From the NCBI GenBank assembly GCA_039679375.1, contig JBDKVA010000207.1:33132-97131 (forward strand): 64,000 nt of DNA, written 5' to 3'. This stretch comes from JBDKVA01 sp039679375 (GTDB lineage: Bacteria; Bacillota; Clostridia; Acetivibrionales; DTU013). Positions within the stretch are counted from its first letter, which is position 1. Each line of letters starts with the position of its first letter. This document shows positions 7,944 through 15,388 of this stretch, in pieces. The position numbers were made by a program, and so were the translations under genes. The notes beneath the pieces were generated by a model. It made no database searches, was not told where the DNA came from, and worked only from the letters and a program-made list of their open reading frames with translations.

Positions 7944-9465
7944 AAGCGCTCGAAAACAAATAGATGATATGATTGAGGATATTGAGAAAATTATCTATGC
8001 AGATAATAAAACGGCTTTGGAAAAAGCGCAATATGCGTACAAATTGAGCAAAGAAGCCGATTACCCACAGGGAGAAGCGATTTTACAGTTAAAGATGGGT
8101 TTTATTTATTCAAATATTAGTGAATACACAAAAGGTATTGATTACATCATGGCATCCATTCCAATGCTTGAGGCTTATAATTTGAATTATCATATTTGTT
8201 CCGCCTTTATTATGCTTGGTAATGTTTTTCTTGAATTAGCTAATTACGAAACAGCTTTCGATTATTATAACAAATCGGTTTATATAGCCAGGAAGCACCA
8301 GCTTTCCGGCAGGCTTAGTATAGCATACAATAATATAGGCGAAATCTATAAAAATTTATCAAACTATGAAAAGGCGATATACTATTATGAGAAAGGGCTC
8401 TCAGTGGATCAGCTCATGGCCTGCAAGGGGATAGCCCATCTCAACCTGGCGGAAATCAATTATTCCAGGGCAAATTACGATGAGGCTCTAAGGCTTCTTC
8501 CTATTGCACTTGAATTGCTGACAAAATATAATTACGAAATTCATTTTTGCGAAATTTATAAGATATATGCGCTTGTTTACTGGAAGCTCAAGGATTATGA
8601 AAAGGCAGAGCGCTATTTTTTGGAAGCCATTAATATAGCAAATGAAAAATCAGTATACTTTAACAAAATCAACATACTGATACAGTATCACCAGTTTTTA
8701 GAGGAACAGGAGCAAAATGAACGGGCTGTTACTGTATTGACCGACGCCTATTCACTTTCTATAGCAAACAACATCAATGAAAAATCTCTTGAAATATGCT
8801 TTCATTTTACCCAAATGTATGAAAAGGTCAATGACAAGGACTCAGCATTGAAATATTACAAGCTTTATATATATCATAATCAGGAGCAGCTGAAGGAGAG
8901 AAATAAACAAATCAAAGAGGGCATCAGCTTAAGAGTAAGGACAGATGAAATCAAACTGCAATCGGAAATTGATGCGCTGACCGGCATACCAAACCGCAGG
9001 AAATTCCTTCAGTATTACAGCAAGCAGTGGTCGAACTCAAAATTGCAGGGCTATTCAATGGCACTGATCATGATGGATATCGATTTTTTCAAAGAATATA
9101 ATGATAATTATGGCCACATTGAAGGGGATAAATATCTGAACAGAATTGCCACTTTATTGACAGAACGGTTGGGAAACCAGAATTTCCTGTCTCGCTACGG
9201 TGGGGATGAATTCATTGCTGTCATTCCGAATACGGATCTGCGTAGTGCGGTTGAAGTAGCGGAATCTTTGCGTCAAGCTGTAATGGCTGAAAAAATCGAG
9301 CACAAACATTCGGAAATATCCGAATATGTCACGATGACATGCGGTGTGGCAGCTATTGTTCCAAATGATGAAAAAGATGCAGACAGCCTGGTCAAGCAAG
9401 CAGATGATGCATTGTATGAGGCCAAGAAAAACGGGCGGAACAGGGTAATGAGTTATTGCGAGTAA
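7933..9465 (+). CDS. TPR-repeat diguanylate cyclase, paralogue 3 (GGDEF)
   Basis: About 510 residues and the third member of the tandem family. It has the same TPR array (about 40-335) and GGDEF domain, with DALTGIPNRRKF, MDIDFFKEYND and intact GGDEF at bases 9199-9213. The I-site position reads GNQN, so feedback inhibition by c-di-GMP is not expected. A frame open to 7849 exists, but ATG 7933 has AGGAAGG (7917-7923) at 9 bp and matches the paralogue N-termini, so I use it. It overlaps paralogue 2 by 11 bp. By eye about half of the first 60 residues match paralogue 1, so the duplications are not recent. A CBM9-like gene follows 73 bp later and may share the transcript. Confidence 0.88.
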   Translation: MINESARKQIDDMIEDIEKIIYADNKTALEKAQYAYKLSKEADYPQGEAILQLKMGFIYSNISEYTKGIDYIMASIPMLEAYNLNYHICSAFIMLGNVFLELANYETAFDYYNKSVYIARKHQLSGRLSIAYNNIGEIYKNLSNYEKAIYYYEKGLSVDQLMACKGIAHLNLAEINYSRANYDEALRLLPIALELLTKYNYEIHFCEIYKIYALVYWKLKDYEKAERYFLEAINIANEKSVYFNKINILIQYHQFLEEQEQNERAVTVLTDAYSLSIANNINEKSLEICFHFTQMYEKVNDKDSALKYYKLYIYHNQEQLKERNKQIKEGISLRVRTDEIKLQSEIDALTGIPNRRKFLQYYSKQWSNSKLQGYSMALIMMDIDFFKEYNDNYGHIEGDKYLNRIATLLTERLGNQNFLSRYGGDEFIAVIPNTDLRSAVEVAESLRQAVMAEKIEHKHSEISEYVTMTCGVAAIVPNDEKDADSLVKQADDALYEAKKNGRNRVMSYCE

Positions 9466-9538
9466 AACGGAAATTTGAATGCAAATAAAACGGTTGAAAT
9501 TACCGTACAATTTTAGGAAAAATAAGGAGGCGGCCGGA

Positions 9539-10180
9539 TTGGAAAAGGTTTATACGATCAGAAAAATAAAGGAAGCAGGATCGGTCCGGGGTATTAATTG
9601 GGACAAGACCGATAGAGCGGATATAGATTGTTATCCGTGGGATCAGAATGGCTATAAGCCAAAGACGGAAGCAAGGGTCGCATATGACGCGAAGGGTTTT
9701 CATGTATTGCTTTTATCTTATGAGAAGGAGATCATGGCAACCCGTGAAAAGCAGAACGACGCAGTATACAGGGACAGCTGCATGGAATTTTTCTTCAAAC
9801 CGGATCTGGAAAAGGACGGCAGATATTTTAATTTTGAGTTCAACCCGCTGGGAACTTTAACTTTGGGCTTGGGCAGCGGCAGGAATGACCGTATCAGGCT
9901 TGCTGATAATGAAATATTTCAAATCCGTACTTCCGTTACTAAAGATACTATAAAAAATTATACCGGCCCATTTTGGAGCATTCAATTCATGATACCATTT
10001 GAGTTTATTGAAAGGCATTTTGGAAAGCTTGGCTTCGGGCCCGGCATGAAAATGACAGGAAACTTTCAAAAATGTGCGGAAGATACGGAATATCCGCATC
10101 ATGGCTGCTGGAATGAAATTACAAGCAAAGCTCCCGATTTTCACAGGCCGGAATGCTTTGGCAGCTTGATCCTTGCATAG
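9539..10180 (+). CDS. CBM9-like carbohydrate-binding (DOMON-fold) protein
   Basis: About 213 residues resembling family 9-like carbohydrate-binding modules of the kind found alone in Bacteroidetes and Clostridia. Typical features are EARVAYDAKGFHVLLLSYE, the metal- and sugar-site segment DAVYRDSCMEFFFKP, FNFEFNPLGTL, and the ending FHRPECFGSLIL. No signal peptide is visible, so it appears cytoplasmic or non-classically exported. I start at TTG 9539 because AAGGAGG ends 8 bp upstream; ATG 9479 in the same frame has no ribosome-binding site. It probably binds a sugar or glycan end group, but no enzymatic residues can be named. Position after the three TPR-GGDEF genes may mean co-transcription. 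Function is inference. Confidence 0.65.
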   Translation: MEKVYTIRKIKEAGSVRGINWDKTDRADIDCYPWDQNGYKPKTEARVAYDAKGFHVLLLSYEKEIMATREKQNDAVYRDSCMEFFFKPDLEKDGRYFNFEFNPLGTLTLGLGSGRNDRIRLADNEIFQIRTSVTKDTIKNYTGPFWSIQFMIPFEFIERHFGKLGFGPGMKMTGNFQKCAEDTEYPHHGCWNEITSKAPDFHRPECFGSLILA

Positions 10181-10253
10181 GAGTTTTTAATCTTACGTAT
10201 GAGGCAGAAACCGTGCAATATGCGTATGTTTTGATGGAGTAAACCGGATAAGA

Positions 10254-10279
10254 ACAGCTGCCATGTTACTGGCAGCTGT
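10254..10279. repeat. Perfect 10-bp inverted repeat over the sigK stop codon
   Basis: ACAGCTGCCA (10254-10263) and TGGCAGCTGT (10270-10279) pair perfectly around a 6-base loop. The loop holds the sigK stop codon (minus strand). Neither side has a T-run, so it is not a standard terminator, but it lies where the two convergent transcripts meet and could act as a shared end or mRNA-stabilising hairpin. Confidence 0.6.
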
Positions 10280-11006
10280 CGGGTTTCAATTCCTTGCTCA
10301 ATTTTTTTATGGCTTTCTTTTCTATGCGCGATACATAGGAACGGGATATTCCAAGCATACCCGCTATTTCTCTCTGTGTTTTGCTGGTGCCGTTCAGCAG
10401 GCCGTATCTCAATTCGAGTACTGTTTTCTCACGATTTTTCAGAACTGCCCTCATCTTATTGTACAGACGTTTTACCTGTATTTTTAGCTCCACCTCATCC
10501 AAAACCGAATCAGTCTCATTGCCTATCACGTCAATGAGCGTAATTTCGTTGCCTTCACGGTCAACGCCGATAGGATCGTGAAGAGACACCTCGCTCTGTA
10601 TTTTTTTTGCCGACCTGATTTGCATCAATATTTCATTTTCTATGCATCGGGCTGCATATGTCGCAAGTCTGGTGCCTTTGGAAAGGTCGAAGGTCGAAAT
10701 TGCTTTTATTAGTCCGATGGTGCCTATAGAGATGAGATCGTCGCTTTCACTGCTGAAGGTACTGTATTTTTTTACAATATGAGCTACAAGGCGGAGGTTT
10801 CTCTCGATAAGTGTATTTCTGGCTTCTTCACTTCCATTCTTGTATGCCTCGATATATTTCTGTTCTTCTTCGGCAGTTAACGGTTGCGGAAATGAGTTTG
10901 TGTTAGAAACATAGCCGAATTGGAAAAAAATACTGCCGAAAATATCATTTATCAAAGTAATTAAGAAGTGCAGCAAATTCAGCACCCCCGAAAAATTGGT
11001 CACCAT
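10266..11006 (-). CDS. sigK: RNA polymerase sporulation sigma factor SigK
   Basis: A 246-residue sigma-70 factor acting late in the mother cell during sporulation. Visible signs are a hydrophobic pro-sequence (about residues 1-30), the SigK signature NSFPQPLTAEEEQKY, region 2 with NLRLVAHIVKKY and DLISIGTIGLIKAI, the stretch YAARCIENEILMQIR, SLHDPIGVDREGNEI, and a region 4 helix-turn-helix TQREIAGMLGISRSYVSRIE. The N-terminal hydrophobic stretch is expected to be removed by the SpoIVFB protease. The frame is continuous: there is no skin-type element splitting the gene, unlike Bacillus subtilis and some Clostridioides difficile strains. It is transcribed alone, convergent with the CBM9-like gene and divergent from rpsB. 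The alternatives SigE or SigG are unlikely given the pro-sequence and the PQPL motif. Confidence 0.93.
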   Translation of the reverse strand: MVTNFSGVLNLLHFLITLINDIFGSIFFQFGYVSNTNSFPQPLTAEEEQKYIEAYKNGSEEARNTLIERNLRLVAHIVKKYSTFSSESDDLISIGTIGLIKAISTFDLSKGTRLATYAARCIENEILMQIRSAKKIQSEVSLHDPIGVDREGNEITLIDVIGNETDSVLDEVELKIQVKRLYNKMRAVLKNREKTVLELRYGLLNGTSKTQREIAGMLGISRSYVSRIEKKAIKKLSKELKPDSCQ

Positions 11007-11101
11007 ATAAGTATATGAGGGATTTTTAAAATAAATGCCTGTACATTTTTATATTTTACAGTTTTTTTCAACCGCATGTGCAAGAACATTTTCCAAAATG
11101 A

Positions 11102-11130
11102 TTGATAAATTATCTGCCGTGTGTTATACT
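11102..11130 (+). promoter_or_regulatory. Sigma-A promoter of rpsB, with a ~100-nt leader
   Basis: TTGATA (11102-11107) and TATACT (11125-11130) are spaced by exactly 17 bp. The following leader to 11236 contains a small hairpin, CTTTC (11185-11189) with GAAAG (11198-11202), and ends in AAGGAGG before the rpsB ATG. A leader of this length upstream of a ribosomal protein gene may carry autoregulation, but I recognise no named leader motif. Confidence 0.75.
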
Positions 11131-11236
11131 ACATAACGATTAAAATACGCACACAGTTTGACGGCCGGATAAGTGCCCGAGGGTCTTTCGTCTGAATGAA
11201 AGCTGTGGTGGTATAAACTTAAGGAGGTTATATAAA

Positions 11237-12004
11237 ATGTCAGTTATTTCAATGAAACAGCTGCTGGAAGCCGGTGTCCATTTTGGTCATCAGACCAGGA
11301 GATGGAATCCCAAAATGGCCGAATACATCTTTACGGAGAGAAACGGCATCTACATTATTGATCTGCAGAAAACCGTCAAAAAAGTTGAAGAGGCTTACTT
11401 CTTCATAAGGGAAATCGCCATGAACGGCGAAGACGTTCTTTTTGTAGGTACCAAAAAGCAGGCTCAGGATTCAATTAAAGAAGAAGCGGAAAGAAGCGGC
11501 CAGTATTATGTCAATGCCAGATGGCTCGGCGGCATGCTGACCAATTTCAAAACGATCCGCAAAAGAGTCGACAGGTTAAATCAAATTAACGAAATGGAAA
11601 AGAACGGTTTGTTTGAAGTATTGCCGAAGAAGGAAGTCATCAAGCTGAAAGGCGAGATGGAGAAGCTGGAAAAATACCTTGGCGGTATAAAGAACATGAA
11701 AAAAATACCGGGCGCCATGTTCGTTGTTGACCCCCGCAAAGAAAGAAATGCGATTCTCGAAGCCAGAAAGCTCGGTATACCTGTAGTAGCTATCGTTGAT
11801 ACAAACTGCGATCCGGATGAGGTTGATTATGTAATACCCGGAAATGACGATGCTATCAGAGCTGTCAAGCTGATTGCATCCAAGATGGCGGAAGCGATCA
11901 TGGAAGGACGTCAGGGTGAACAGTTGTCAACTGACAATGCTGAAGCGGAAGAGAAAATAAATGAAGAAGATGCCAAAGTCGAAGAGACGGTATCAGAAGC
12001 CTGA
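11237..12004 (+). CDS. rpsB: 30S ribosomal protein S2
   Basis: A 255-residue S2 protein, a structural part of the small ribosomal subunit contacting S1 or the mRNA exit side. It begins MSVISMKQLLEAGVHFGHQT, the standard S2 start, and carries RWNPKMAEYIF, WLGGMLTNF and the late PVVAIVDTNCDPD. The C-terminal 20 or so residues form an acidic tail. The start has AAGGAGG at a good distance. It has its own promoter and is followed by tsf, the usual pairing, here split by an 82-bp GC-rich palindrome. Confidence 0.98.
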   Translation: MSVISMKQLLEAGVHFGHQTRRWNPKMAEYIFTERNGIYIIDLQKTVKKVEEAYFFIREIAMNGEDVLFVGTKKQAQDSIKEEAERSGQYYVNARWLGGMLTNFKTIRKRVDRLNQINEMEKNGLFEVLPKKEVIKLKGEMEKLEKYLGGIKNMKKIPGAMFVVDPRKERNAILEARKLGIPVVAIVDTNCDPDEVDYVIPGNDDAIRAVKLIASKMAEAIMEGRQGEQLSTDNAEAEEKINEEDAKVEETVSEA

Positions 12005-12013
12005 TAATGAAGC

Positions 12014-12095
12014 GTGCCCGGTTCCAGCCCGGACGCATGGGCGAGCAGCAGGCAAAGCCTGCGACCAGCCCCTCCCCCAACTCGGGATCGGGCAC
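12014..12095. repeat. GC-rich imperfect palindrome between rpsB and tsf
   Basis: An 82-bp unit flanked by GTGCCCG (12014-12020) and CGGGCAC (12089-12095), with a perfect central hairpin GCAGGC-AAA-GCCTGC (12048-12062). The arms pair only partly between. It is much richer in GC than its surroundings and lacks a strong T-run, so it could be an attenuator or processing site between rpsB and tsf, or a small dispersed repeat. Confidence 0.6.
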
Positions 12096-12161
12096 ATTTT
12101 CACGAATAAATATTGTATTGTTTAGTGAATAATATGATTATTATTGTTTGGAGGAATTTGG

Positions 12162-12809
12162 ATGATTACTGCTGAAATGGTAAAACAACTCCGCGAAAGA
12201 ACCGGAGCAGGAATGATGGATTGCAAAAAGGCTCTTACCGAAGCGGACGGTAATATAGACAAGGCTATTGAATTACTCAGGGAGAAAGGCTTGGCGGCAG
12301 CAGCAAAGAAGGCGGGCAGGATTGCAGCTGAAGGGCTTGTTGAAGCTTACATACATGGAAACGGCAGAATTGGCGTACTTGTTGAAGTCAATGTGGAAAC
12401 GGATTTTGCAGCTGCCAATGATGAATTCAAGCAGCTTGTGAAGGATATTGCCATGCAGATCGCCGCGGCAAATCCTGAATATGTAAGGAGAGAAGAAGTG
12501 CCGGCGGATGTGCTCGAGAAGGAGATGAACATCCTTAGAATACAGGCCAGGAACGAAGGCAAACCGGAAAAGATCATTGAAAAAATGGTTGAGGGCAGGA
12601 TAGAAAAGTACTATAAGGAAACTTGCCTTTTGGAGCAGCCCTGGATCAAAGATCCTGACAAGACAATCAAACAGCTCGTTACGGAGAAGATAGCCGTTAT
12701 AGGTGAAAACATCAATGTAAGAAGATTTGTAAGGTATGAAAGAGGAGAAGGATTGGCAAAGAAAGAAGAAAATTTTGCGGAAGAGGTAGCAAAGCAGATC
12801 GGTGGTTAA
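12162..12809 (+). CDS. tsf: Elongation factor Ts
   Basis: EF-Ts of 215 residues, the guanine nucleotide exchange factor that recycles EF-Tu-GDP to EF-Tu-GTP. It starts MITAEMVKQLRERTGAGMMD, the family N-terminal signature, followed by CKKALTEADGNIDKAIELLREKG (UBA-like domain, read in two parts) and the core VEVNVETDFAA. The short bacterial length matches Bacillus-type EF-Ts. I use ATG 12162, with GGAGG (12150-12154) 7 bp upstream, rather than ATG 12144, which would add six residues. A strong terminator follows. Confidence 0.97.
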   Translation: MITAEMVKQLRERTGAGMMDCKKALTEADGNIDKAIELLREKGLAAAAKKAGRIAAEGLVEAYIHGNGRIGVLVEVNVETDFAAANDEFKQLVKDIAMQIAAANPEYVRREEVPADVLEKEMNILRIQARNEGKPEKIIEKMVEGRIEKYYKETCLLEQPWIKDPDKTIKQLVTEKIAVIGENINVRRFVRYERGEGLAKKEENFAEEVAKQIGG

Positions 12810-12816
12810 AAAATGA

Positions 12817-12848
12817 GGGAGCATATAAATAATATGTTCCCTTTTTTT
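12817..12848 (+). terminator. Rho-independent terminator after tsf
   Basis: GGGAGCATAT (12817-12826) pairs with ATATGTTCCC (12832-12841, one G-U) around a 5-base loop and is followed by seven T. Confidence 0.85.
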
Positions 12849-12958
12849 GAAATGAACTATGAAATGAACTGAAAGAAAAATAAAATCTTTCGCTGTAATG
12901 ATTCATGCAGCAGGAGTTTTCGATTTGGTGTAGAACAATAATTAGGGAGTGGGGTTGG

Positions 12959-13681
12959 ATGTGTATGACGCCTAAGTACAGAAGAGTATTGATCAAGCTG
13001 AGCGGCGAAGCGCTTGCGGGAGATCAGAAGACCGGCATTGACACGGATACGCTTGGAACAATATCCGACAAGATTAGTGAAGCTTACAAGCTGGGAGTTG
13101 AAATTTCCATTGTTGTAGGCGGCGGTAATTTCTGGAGGGGAAGAAGCGGTAAGGGTATGGACAGAACTACAGCCGATCATATGGGTATGCTGGCTACTGT
13201 AATTAATTCACTTGCACTTCAGGACGCACTTGAGTCAAGAGGTATACCGACAAGAGTCCAGTCGGCTATCGAAATGAGGCAGATTGCCGAACCGTACATA
13301 AGAAGGAAAGCTATTAAGCATCTTGAAGAAAAGAGGATTGTCATATTCGCATGTGGTACGGGAAATCCCTATTTTTCAACGGATACGGCGGCAGCACTTA
13401 GGGCGGCGGAAATTGATGCGGAAGTGATCCTGAAGGCAACGATGGTGGATGGGGTTTACAACTGCGATCCGAAGAAAAATATTGATGCTGTCAAATATGA
13501 TAAGATCACATTTGCCGACGCACTGAACAAAAGGCTTGGTGTTGTAGATGCAACAGCACTTTCACTGTGTATGGAGAATAATATACCACTCATTGTTTTT
13601 GATTTGCTGAATTCGGAAAACATTATTAAGGTGGTATGTGGTGAGAACATAGGTACTACCATATATTCAACCCTAAAATGA
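12959..13681 (+). CDS. pyrH: UMP kinase
   Basis: About 240 residues, a cytoplasmic amino-acid-kinase-fold enzyme that phosphorylates UMP to UDP with ATP. Motifs seen are RRVLIKLSGEALAG at the N-terminus, the glycine-rich VVGGGNFWRG, DRTTADHMGMLAT, FACGTGNPYFSTDTAAALRA and the uridine-site LKATMVDGVY. ATG 12959 has AGGGAG 9 bp upstream; ATG 12965 is an alternative two codons in, and the open frame to 12905 has no such support. It sits between tsf and frr, the conserved rpsB-tsf-pyrH-frr order, but follows a strong terminator, so it needs its own promoter, which I could not place with confidence. Confidence 0.96.
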   Translation: MCMTPKYRRVLIKLSGEALAGDQKTGIDTDTLGTISDKISEAYKLGVEISIVVGGGNFWRGRSGKGMDRTTADHMGMLATVINSLALQDALESRGIPTRVQSAIEMRQIAEPYIRRKAIKHLEEKRIVIFACGTGNPYFSTDTAAALRAAEIDAEVILKATMVDGVYNCDPKKNIDAVKYDKITFADALNKRLGVVDATALSLCMENNIPLIVFDLLNSENIIKVVCGENIGTTIYSTLK

Positions 13682-13718
13682 TGATACAGGTCCAAATTTT
13701 ATACAAGGAGGTTTTAAT

Positions 13719-14273
13719 ATGGCGAATTCTTACAAAGATGTCGAAGACAAAATGATCAAAGCTTTAGGTGCTCTTAAGGAGGAACTGGCAGGATTAAGGG
13801 CGGGTAGAGCCAATCCGGCCATATTGGACAGAATAACCGTAGACTATTACGGAGTGCCGACCCCCATCAACCAGCTTGGCAGCATTTCGGTCCCGGAAGC
13901 CAGAGTTATTATTATACAGCCCTGGGACGCAAAGATATTGAAGGATATAGAAAAAGCGATACAAAAATCGGATATCGGCATCAATCCGAATAATGACGGA
14001 AAGGTCATCCGTCTTATATTCCCGGTCCTTACGGAAGAAAGAAGGAAGGAGCTTTCCAGGAATGTAAAAAAGCATGGCGAGGATGCAAAGGTTGCCATCC
14101 GGTCGATACGCAGAGATACGATAGAACATTACAAAGCGCAGAAGAAAAACAGCGAGATCACGGAAGACGATTTGAAAGACGCGGAGGACGATATCCAGAA
14201 GATGACGGATAAATACATACTGGAAGTCGATCATATCGTAGAACTGAAAAATAAGGAAATAATGGAGGTTTAA
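13719..14273 (+). CDS. frr: Ribosome recycling factor
   Basis: A 184-residue RRF that, with EF-G, splits post-termination ribosomes. The family pattern is clear: LRAGRANPAILDRITVDYYG near residue 30, PTPINQLGSISVPEAR, IQPWD, then IRLIFPVLTEERRKEL and VAIRSIRRD near the C-terminus, with the expected normal length. AAGGAGG precedes the ATG by about 7 bp. It probably shares a transcript with pyrH, 37 bp upstream. Confidence 0.98.
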   Translation: MANSYKDVEDKMIKALGALKEELAGLRAGRANPAILDRITVDYYGVPTPINQLGSISVPEARVIIIQPWDAKILKDIEKAIQKSDIGINPNNDGKVIRLIFPVLTEERRKELSRNVKKHGEDAKVAIRSIRRDTIEHYKAQKKNSEITEDDLKDAEDDIQKMTDKYILEVDHIVELKNKEIMEV

Positions 14274-14285
14274 TCAGCAGCACAG

Positions 14286-14531
14286 GTGACGCCGCAAGCC
14301 GCTGGTAAAGTTATGCAAATTCCTGATGTTTCCGGGCTCAGGCTAGGAAAGGCGATAGAATTGTTAAAGGCGCACGGGATCGAAAAAATAACCGTGCGGA
14401 TTACCGCTCCTCCAAGGGCGAGGGATGAAGGCTATGATGAAAACTCCAGAACGGTAAGGGAAAAGGTTCTTGACGATGGCACACTGGAACTGCTGGTGTG
14501 CAATATTGATCCAAAAAAACAAGGCTGCTGA
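14286..14531 (+). CDS. Small PASTA-domain-like protein
   Basis: Up to 81 residues forming one PASTA-like unit: IPDVSGLRLGKAIELLKAHG, a beta strand ITVRITAPP, and LDDGTLELLVCNI. PASTA domains normally occur in serial copies on penicillin-binding proteins and Ser/Thr kinases and bind peptidoglycan-type ligands; here the unit stands alone with no signal peptide or membrane segment, so a cytoplasmic role is likely. The start is uncertain: GTG 14286 has no close ribosome-binding site, and ATG 14313 (54 to 72-residue product range) begins right at the domain. It follows frr by 12 bp and its stop codon lies inside the loop of the terminator, so it is the last gene of the pyrH-frr transcript. Function unknown. 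Confidence 0.6.
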   Translation: MTPQAAGKVMQIPDVSGLRLGKAIELLKAHGIEKITVRITAPPRARDEGYDENSRTVREKVLDDGTLELLVCNIDPKKQGC

Positions 14532-14548
14532 AACAGCCTTGTTTTTTT
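14514..14548 (+). terminator. Rho-independent terminator ending the pyrH-frr transcript
   Basis: CAAGGCTG (14520-14527) pairs with CAGCCTTG (14534-14541), preceded by A-run and followed by seven T. The A-run gives a symmetric, possibly bidirectional terminator. The stop codon of the PASTA-like ORF lies in its loop. Confidence 0.92.
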
Positions 14549-14564
14549 GAATCAGGAATAATAT

Positions 14565-14593
14565 TTGTCTTTATCATTTTTGTTTTGTATAAT
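14565..14593 (+). promoter_or_regulatory. Sigma-A promoter of the uppS-cdsA-dxr-rseP-ispG-polC operon
   Basis: TTGTCT (14565-14570), 17-bp spacer, perfect TATAAT (14588-14593). It lies right after the terminator and 45 bp before the uppS ATG; it also shows that an in-frame start at 14585 cannot be used from this promoter. Confidence 0.8.
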
Positions 14594-14638
14594 ATTATTG
14601 ATTTGCACTGTAAAACAAAGACAAACCGGAGGTATTCA

Positions 14639-15388
14639 ATGTGGTTTTCAGGCCGTAGCAAGCAGAAAAAGCCTGCTTTGAACGAAAAGGAAAAACTGCC
14701 CATCCATATTGCCATTTTCATGGACGGCAACAGACGATGGGCTGCCAGACGTGGATTGCCGCCCAGTGCAGGGCACAGAGAGGGTGCAAATACACTTAAA
14801 AGAATTGTTCGGATTTGTAATGATATTGGTATCAAGTACATGACTGTCTATGCCTTGTCAACAGAAAACTGGAACAGACCAAAGGATCAAGTAGACGCTC
14901 TGATGACTCTGTTTATTGAATTTCTGAGGAATGCGGATGATGAGTTATCAGGCCAAAATATAAGAATCAAAATAATCGGTGAATCTTATAGATTGTCGGA
15001 TGAAATACTGAAGCAAATGGCCAGAGTGACCGCAAATACAAAGAATAATACAGGCTTGACTCTCGTGGTAGCTCTAAACTATGGCAGCAGGACGGAAATC
15101 GTCAACGCGGCGGTAAGATTGTCAAAGGATGTTAAAAAGGGTTTAGTAAAACCGGAAGAAGTGGATGAGACATTATTCTCAAATTATCTCTATACGGCGG
15201 GTATTCCCGACCCGGATCTTGTAATCAGGCCAAGCGGCGAATACAGGATAAGCAATTTCCTGCTATGGCAGTCCTCCTATTCGGAATTTTGGTATTCAAA
15301 CATATTGTGGCCGGATTTTTCAAGGAAAGATCTGATTACGGCGATAGAAGATTTTCAAAAAAGAAACAGACGTTTTGGGGGCTTATAA
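14639..15388 (+). CDS. uppS: Isoprenyl transferase (undecaprenyl diphosphate synthase)
   Basis: About 249 residues. The enzyme adds isopentenyl diphosphate units in cis to farnesyl diphosphate to make the C55 carrier lipid for peptidoglycan. Motifs: HIAIFMDGNRRWAARRGLP with the catalytic Asp, GHREGANTLKRI, the central VYALSTENWNRP, and the C-terminal PDPDLVIRPSGEYRISNFL. ATG 14639 has GGAGG 6 bp upstream, and the promoter just before confirms this start. It abuts cdsA without a gap. Confidence 0.97.
   Translation: MWFSGRSKQKKPALNEKEKLPIHIAIFMDGNRRWAARRGLPPSAGHREGANTLKRIVRICNDIGIKYMTVYALSTENWNRPKDQVDALMTLFIEFLRNADDELSGQNIRIKIIGESYRLSDEILKQMARVTANTKNNTGLTLVVALNYGSRTEIVNAAVRLSKDVKKGLVKPEEVDETLFSNYLYTAGIPDPDLVIRPSGEYRISNFLLWQSSYSEFWYSNILWPDFSRKDLITAIEDFQKRNRRFGGL

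Noticed and set aside
11131..11236. Named riboswitch or known ribosomal leader before rpsB
   Set aside because: A small hairpin is present but I could not match any known leader class.
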